A stretch of 64,000 nt of DNA from Micromonospora sp. DSM 45708 (GTDB taxonomy: Bacteria > Actinomycetota > Actinomycetes > Mycobacteriales > Micromonosporaceae). Below the pieces are notes generated by a model. The model was not told the DNA's origin. It did no database searches and worked only from the letters and a program-made list of their open reading frames with translations. Shown here piece after piece: positions 59,601 to 64,000 of this stretch (positions are counted from its first letter, which is position 1; the number at the start of each line of letters is the position of its first letter). Made by a program: the position numbers and the translations under genes. The stretch covers positions 2,790,001-2,854,000 of the forward strand of contig NZ_CP154796.1 in NCBI RefSeq assembly GCF_039566955.1, in the 5' to 3' direction.

Positions 59601-60518
59601 ATGAACACGAGCACCACCGACCGCGCCGCCCCCACGGGCAAGATCGCGGTCGTGGCACACCGGAAGAAGACCTTCGGCGGCGGCCTCGACGAGCTGCGCG
59701 CCCGCCTCGTCGGCGCCGGCGTCGGGCGGCTGCTCTGGTACGAGGTGCCGAAGAGCCGCAAGGCGCCGAAGCGGGTCCGCGCGGCGCTCGACGAGGGCGC
59801 GGAGCTGGTGCTGGTCTGGGGCGGTGACGGCATGGTGCAGCGGTGTGCCGACACGCTGGCCGGCACCGGCGTGCCGATGGGCATCCTGCCCGCCGGCACC
59901 GCCAACCTCTTCGCCGTCAACCTCGGCATCCCCGCCGAGCTGCCCGAGGCGGTCCGGGTCGCGTTGCACGGCCGGCGTCGCCGGCTGGACCTCGGCCGGA
60001 TCAACGGGGAGCACTTCGCGGTGATGGCCGGCGCCGGGTTCGACGGCGACCTGATCCGCGACGCGGACCGCCGGCTCAAGGGCCGGCTCGGCCGGGTCGC
60101 CTACGTCTGGACCGGGCTGCGGCACGTGCGCGGTGAGTGCGTGCGCACCCGCGTCCGGGTGGACGGCGCCGACTGGTTCGACGGCGAGGCGAGCTGCGTG
60201 CTGTTCGGCAACGTCGGCACCATCACCGGCGGCATCCCGGCCTTCGACGACGCCCGCCCCGACGACGGCGCGCTCGAGGTCGGCGTCGCCACCGCCAGCG
60301 GCGCCGTGGACTGGGCCCGCACGCTGGGCCGGATGGCCGCCGGACGCTCCGACGAGTCGCCGTTCGTGCGGATCACCCGGGGTCGGAAGATCACCGTGCG
60401 GTTCGCCGAGCCGAAGACGTACGAGCTGGACGGCGGTGCGCGGGGAACGGCGAAACGGCTGAAGGTCACGGTGGTGCCGGGCGGGCTGACGGTCTGCTGC
60501 CCGGAGCCGGCGGACTGA
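59601..60518 (+). CDS. Diacylglycerol kinase-family lipid kinase
   Basis: A 305-residue protein with the DAGK catalytic signature: LVLVWGGDGMVQRCADTL (GGDGT-like nucleotide loop, with Met for Thr) and GILPAGTANLFAVNLGIP. The C-terminal half has GAGFDGDLIRDADRRLKGRLG and a beta-sandwich ending. The family phosphorylates diacylglycerol, sphingoid bases or polyprenyl-type lipids at the membrane. The ATG at 59601 follows GAGGG. The Met in GGDGM is a known tolerated variant, so I keep it as likely active. It is upstream of the nucleotidyltransferase but separated by 43 bp. Confidence 0.88.
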   Translation: MNTSTTDRAAPTGKIAVVAHRKKTFGGGLDELRARLVGAGVGRLLWYEVPKSRKAPKRVRAALDEGAELVLVWGGDGMVQRCADTLAGTGVPMGILPAGTANLFAVNLGIPAELPEAVRVALHGRRRRLDLGRINGEHFAVMAGAGFDGDLIRDADRRLKGRLGRVAYVWTGLRHVRGECVRTRVRVDGADWFDGEASCVLFGNVGTITGGIPAFDDARPDDGALEVGVATASGAVDWARTLGRMAAGRSDESPFVRITRGRKITVRFAEPKTYELDGGARGTAKRLKVTVVPGGLTVCCPEPAD

Positions 60519-60561
60519 CCCGGCCGTCCGCGCCGGCGACCGCGCCGGGCAGGATGCCGGC

Positions 60562-61350
60562 ATGCGCGACGACGTACGCGACTACCTCGCCGACCTGGTC
60601 CGGTGCGCCCGCGACGTGTGCGGTGCCGACCTGACCGGCGCGTACGCGGCCGGTTCGGTCGGGCTCGACGCCTACCAGCCGGGACGCAGCGACGTGGACG
60701 TGGCGCTGCTGGTCGCCGGCCCGGTCCCGGCCGCCGCGAAGCGGGCGCTGGTGGACCGGCTGCGGCACGAGGCGCTGCCCTGCCCGGCGCGCGGCCTGGA
60801 ACTGGTCGTCTACCGGCGGGACGTGGCCGCCTCCGGCACGCCCGAGCCGGGCTTCGAGATGGAGCTGAACACCGGCGCCGCGATGGCGTTCCGGGCCACG
60901 TTCGACCCGGCCGACCGGCCCGCGGCCGACGGTCGGTTCTGGTACGCGCTGGACCGCAGCATCCTGCGCCAGTCCGGCCTGGCCCTGCTCGGCGCGCCCG
61001 CCGCAGACGTCTTCGCCGATCCGTCCCCGGCGGCGCTGCGGGCGCTGCTGGTGGACGCGCTGCGCTGGTGGCTGGCGCGGCCCACGCCGCCCGGCGACGG
61101 GCCGGCGCCGGGCGCCGAGGACGCGGTGCTCGGGGCCTGCCGCGCGCTGGTGCGCCACCGCGACGGCATCTGGCTGGGCAAGGTCGACGCGGGCCTGCGG
61201 GTGGCCGCCACCGACCCGGACGCCGCGCTGATCCGCCGGGCGATCGCCGCCCGCCGGGGCGGTCCGCCGCCGTCCGGCCCCGCCGCCCGCGCGTTCCAAC
61301 GTCGGGTCCTGGCCCACCTCACCACCGACGGAAACACCCGACGGTCATGA
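60562..61350 (+). CDS. Nucleotidyltransferase (aminoglycoside adenylyltransferase-like)
   Basis: A 262-residue protein. GAYAAGSVGLDAYQPGRSDV with the following DVA is the pol-beta nucleotidyltransferase motif (GS...DxD), and the C-terminal helical part (LLVDALRWWLA, AVLGACRALVRHRDG) matches AadA/DUF4111-like enzymes. These attach AMP to antibiotics or related small molecules; resistance is possible but unproved. CAGGAT stands 6 nt before the ATG at 60562, so it may be leaderless. Confidence 0.78.
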   Translation: MRDDVRDYLADLVRCARDVCGADLTGAYAAGSVGLDAYQPGRSDVDVALLVAGPVPAAAKRALVDRLRHEALPCPARGLELVVYRRDVAASGTPEPGFEMELNTGAAMAFRATFDPADRPAADGRFWYALDRSILRQSGLALLGAPAADVFADPSPAALRALLVDALRWWLARPTPPGDGPAPGAEDAVLGACRALVRHRDGIWLGKVDAGLRVAATDPDAALIRRAIAARRGGPPPSGPAARAFQRRVLAHLTTDGNTRRS

Positions 61351-61396
61351 GGTTGGCGGCCTCCGCCGTCCGGATTGTCGCCGTCCACCTCATGAT
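61344..61396 (+). repeat. Imperfect long-arm hairpin after the nucleotidyltransferase
   Basis: Arms 61344-61360 and 61380-61396 match at 14 of 17 positions with a 19-nt loop; the left arm overlaps the stop codon of the preceding gene. It likely terminates that gene. Its dimensions resemble the hairpins at 31676-31737 and 44057-44113. Confidence 0.5.
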
Positions 61397-61463
61397 CGAC
61401 CGGCCGGCCCGGCCGGGGGTGGGACGGGGCGGTGACTAGGGTGGGGTCGGGAGGTTGGTGATC

Positions 61464-64000
61464 ATGGGCGAGTTCAGCGCGTCGGTCCGGGTCGGGTTGG
61501 AGGCGGCGGTGCCCGGCGGCGTGAGCACCCGGACCGTGGACCGGCTGCGGCTGGCCCACGACGCCTCGCACTACCTGCTGCACCCCGGCGCGGTGGCCAC
61601 CCCGGCCGACGCCGGCCAGGTCGCCGCGCTGCTGGCGCACAGCCGCCGCACCGGTGTGCCGTTGACGTTCCGCTCGGGCGGCACCAGTCTCAGCGGCCAG
61701 GCGGTCACCGACCGGCTGCTGGTCGACGTCCGCCGGCACTTCCGCGACCTCGCCGTGCTCGACGACGGGCGGCGGGTGCGGGTGCAGCCGGGCGTGGTGC
61801 TGCGGCAGGTCAACGCGCGGCTCGCGCCGTACGGCCGCAAGCTCGGCCCGGACCCGGCCAGCGAGTCGGCCTGCACGGTCGGCGGCGTGGTCGCCAACAA
61901 CTCCAGCGGCATGACCTGCGGCACCGAGGTCAACACCTACCGCACGCTGGAGTCGCTGGTGCTGGTGCTGCCCAGCGGCACCGTGCTGGACACCGGCGCC
62001 CCGGACGCCGACGCCCGGTTGCGCGCCACCGAGCCGGCGCTGCACGCCGGCCTGCTGCGGCTGCGCGACCGGGTCCGCGGCAACCCCGACTCGGTGCGCC
62101 GGGTCCACGCCCAGTACGCCATGAAGAACACCATGGGGTACGGCGTGAACGCCTTCCTCGACCACGACGACCCGGCCGACCTGCTCACCCGGCTGGTGGT
62201 GGGCAGCGAGGGCACGCTCGCGTTCGTCGCGTCGGCGACGTTCCGCACCGTACCCGTGCACCGGCACGCCGCGACCGGCCTGCTGGTCTTCGACTCCCTC
62301 GGCGCGGCGATGGCCGCCATGCCGGCGCTGGTGGCCGCCGGCCCGGCGGCGGTCGAGCTGCTCGACGCCGCCGCGCTGCGGGTGGCCCAGCGCGACCCGA
62401 AGGCGGACGCCGCGCTGCGCGGCCTGGCCGTGCGCGGGCACGCCGCGTTGCTGGTGGAGTGGCAGGAGTCCGCGCCGGACGCACTGGCCGACCGGGTCGC
62501 CGCCGCCGGGCCGGTGCTGGCCGGGCTGCCGCTGACCACGGCGGCCCGGCTCAGCGGCGAGCCCGCCGCCCGGGCCGCGCTGTGGCACATCCGCAAGGGG
62601 CTGTACGCGGCGGTGGCCGGCGCCCGCCCGTCCGGCACCACCGCGCTGCTGGAGGACATCGCCGTGCCGGTGACGGCGCTGGCCGACACCTGCGCCGCGC
62701 TGGCCGACCTGTTCGACCACCACCGCTACGCCGACAGCGTGATCTTCGGGCACGCCAAGGACGGCAACCTGCACTTCATGCTCAACGAGCGGTTCGCCGA
62801 CGGCACGGCCCCGGCGCGCTACGCCGACTTCACCGAGGAACTGGTCGACCTGGTGCTCGGCCACGGCGGCACGCTCAAGGCCGAGCACGGCACCGGGCGG
62901 GTGATGGCCCCGTACGTGCGCCGCCAGTTCGGCGACGAGCTGTACGACGTGATGCGGGAGCTGAAGACGCTCTGCGACCCGGACGGGGTGCTCAATCCGG
63001 GCGTGCTGCTCAGCGACGACCCGGAGGTCCACCTGCGGCACCTGAAGACCGTGCCGACCGTGGAGGAGGAGGTGGACCGCTGCGTCGAGTGCGGCTACTG
63101 CGAGCCGGTCTGCCCCAGTCGCGACCTGACCACCACGCCCCGGCAGCGGATCGTGCTGCGCCGGGAGATCGCCGCCGCCGAGGCCGCCGGTGACCGGGCG
63201 CTGGCCCGGGAGCTGACCGACGCGTACGACTACGACGCGGTGCAGACCTGTGCGGTGGACGGCATGTGCGCCACCGCCTGCCCGGTGCTGATCAACACCG
63301 GCGACCTGGTCAAGCGGTTGCGCGCCGAGGACCACGGCCGGGCGGCGAAAGCCGGCTGGCGGGGCGCGGCCCGGCGCTGGGGCGCCACCACCCGGGGCAT
63401 GGCCCGGGGCCTCGACCTGGCCGGCGCGCTGCCACCCGTGCTGCCCGAGGCGGCGACCCGGGCGGCCCGCGCCGTGCTGGGCGCCGAGCGGGTGCCGCAG
63501 TGGCAGCGGGACCTGCCGCGCGGCGGCGTGCCCCGCCGGCCCCGCCCGGCCGACGAGCCGGACGCGGTCTTCGTCCCGTCCTGCCTCGGCACGCTGTTCG
63601 CCCCCGCCGAGGGCGGCACCGGGGTGGCCGACGCGCTGCTCACGCTCGCCGACCGGGCCGGCGTACGCCTGCTCGTGCCGGACGGCGTCGGTGACCTGTG
63701 CTGCGGCACCCCGTGGTCGTCCAAGGGGCTGACCGGCGGCTGGCAGGCGGCACGGGACCGGGTGTCGCCGGTGCTGCGGGCGGCCAGTCGCGACGGCGCG
63801 CTGCCGGTGGTCAGCGACGCCGCCTCCTGCACCGAGGGCTTCGACCGGCTGCTCGCCGACGCCGGCGGGCTCCGCGTGGTCGACGCGGTGGAGTTCGCGG
63901 CCACCAGCCTGCTGCCGCGGCTGACCGTGCGCCGCCGGCTGGGCTCGCTGGCGCTGCACCCGACCTGCTCGTCGGTCCGGCTCGGTCTGGACGACGCGGT
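61464..64000 (+). CDS. FAD-linked oxidoreductase with Fe-S and cysteine-rich domains (D-lactate dehydrogenase type; C-terminus outside window)
   Basis: The frame opens at ATG 61464 and is still open at the right edge after 845 codons. Residues about 30-260: FAD_binding_4 domain (LTFRSGGTSLSGQAV, CTVGGVVANNSSGM, LVVGSEGTLAF). About 260-510: the C-terminal oxidase domain (IFGHAKDGNLHFM, LKAEHGTGRVMAPYV). Next come two 4Fe-4S motifs (RCVECGYCEPVCPS, then CAVDGMCATACPV) and CCG-type domains (DLCCGTPWSSKG, LHPTCSSVRLG). Such single-chain proteins (GlpC/GlcF parts fused to GlcD) oxidise D-lactate or other 2-hydroxyacids and pass electrons to quinone. GGGAGG precedes the start. Confidence 0.88.
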   Translation, partial: MGEFSASVRVGLEAAVPGGVSTRTVDRLRLAHDASHYLLHPGAVATPADAGQVAALLAHSRRTGVPLTFRSGGTSLSGQAVTDRLLVDVRRHFRDLAVLDDGRRVRVQPGVVLRQVNARLAPYGRKLGPDPASESACTVGGVVANNSSGMTCGTEVNTYRTLESLVLVLPSGTVLDTGAPDADARLRATEPALHAGLLRLRDRVRGNPDSVRRVHAQYAMKNTMGYGVNAFLDHDDPADLLTRLVVGSEGTLAFVASATFRTVPVHRHAATGLLVFDSLGAAMAAMPALVAAGPAAVELLDAAALRVAQRDPKADAALRGLAVRGHAALLVEWQESAPDALADRVAAAGPVLAGLPLTTAARLSGEPAARAALWHIRKGLYAAVAGARPSGTTALLEDIAVPVTALADTCAALADLFDHHRYADSVIFGHAKDGNLHFMLNERFADGTAPARYADFTEELVDLVLGHGGTLKAEHGTGRVMAPYVRRQFGDELYDVMRELKTLCDPDGVLNPGVLLSDDPEVHLRHLKTVPTVEEEVDRCVECGYCEPVCPSRDLTTTPRQRIVLRREIAAAEAAGDRALARELTDAYDYDAVQTCAVDGMCATACPVLINTGDLVKRLRAEDHGRAAKAGWRGAARRWGATTRGMARGLDLAGALPPVLPEAATRAARAVLGAERVPQWQRDLPRGGVPRRPRPADEPDAVFVPSCLGTLFAPAEGGTGVADALLTLADRAGVRLLVPDGVGDLCCGTPWSSKGLTGGWQAARDRVSPVLRAASRDGALPVVSDAASCTEGFDRLLADAGGLRVVDAVEFAATSLLPRLTVRRRLGSLALHPTCSSVRLGLDDA

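Overview
The window is very GC-rich (about 73 percent by eye) with dense, bidirectional gene packing, many GTG starts and many 4-bp start/stop overlaps. Together with lipid-linked exopolysaccharide genes, an F420-type luciferase-like oxidoreductase, LacI, XRE and GntR regulators and abundant secreted hydrolases, this points to an actinomycete, most likely Micromonospora or a close relative. That assignment is inferred from style and gene content, not from a marker gene.

Layout. 1-6.8 kb: part of an exopolysaccharide cluster (truncated CapD-like membrane protein, Wzc-like chain-length regulator/BY-kinase, low-molecular-weight tyrosine phosphatase, WcaI-like glycosyltransferase, DUF4012 membrane protein, LPXTG surface protein), closed by a strong hairpin. 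6.9-15.7 kb: cell-wall and sugar functions (a small tyrosine phosphatase, two paralogous D-Ala-D-Ala carboxypeptidases of which the second is frameshifted, an MGDG-synthase-like glycosyltransferase coupled to a NodB deacetylase, a LacI regulator divergent from an acetylxylan esterase, a VanX-like lipoprotein, a DinB-like protein). 15.7-24.5 kb: an esterase, XRE/TPR-type regulators, a small secreted protein, RtcB RNA ligase, a DUF2975/XRE membrane-regulator operon, an HD-domain protein and a Tat-exported beta-propeller protein. 24.5-28 kb: a methyltransferase, then a three-gene operon of unknown purpose (two-helix membrane protein, cupin-like protein, inositol-monophosphatase family enzyme). 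28-34.7 kb: a glycosyltransferase/DUF2064/methyltransferase operon divergent from a GT-C-like membrane protein, followed by an NDP-sugar epimerase, a membrane-bound molybdopterin oxidoreductase and its small membrane partner.

34.7-44 kb is the accessory core. An ISL3-family insertion sequence with 28-bp perfect terminal repeats sits between two pentanucleotide-repeat tracts in inverted orientation. Beyond it lie an ArsB-like permease and a divergent 1,926-residue protein with the order TIR, degenerate calcineurin-like phosphoesterase, putative nuclease-like spacer, NACHT NTPase, pentapeptide repeats and 15 WD40 repeats. It looks like a single-gene STAND-type immune or cell-death receptor and is the best candidate for an undescribed system here.

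44-64 kb returns to chromosomal content: an acetyltransferase, a secreted GH16 glucanase, an ArsR/MFS pair with a clear operator, SmpB, a beta-hydroxyacid dehydrogenase, a FadR-regulated fatty-acid hydroxylase plus YhhN operon that may handle ether lipids, HtpG, an oxidoreductase-hemerythrin fusion, a YbaB-like protein, an M4 metallopeptidase, a diacylglycerol-kinase-like enzyme, a nucleotidyltransferase and a large FAD/Fe-S oxidoreductase cut by the right edge. No tRNA, rRNA or CRISPR array was seen. Many genes appear to be leaderless, with a -10-like hexamer 6-8 nt before the start codon.
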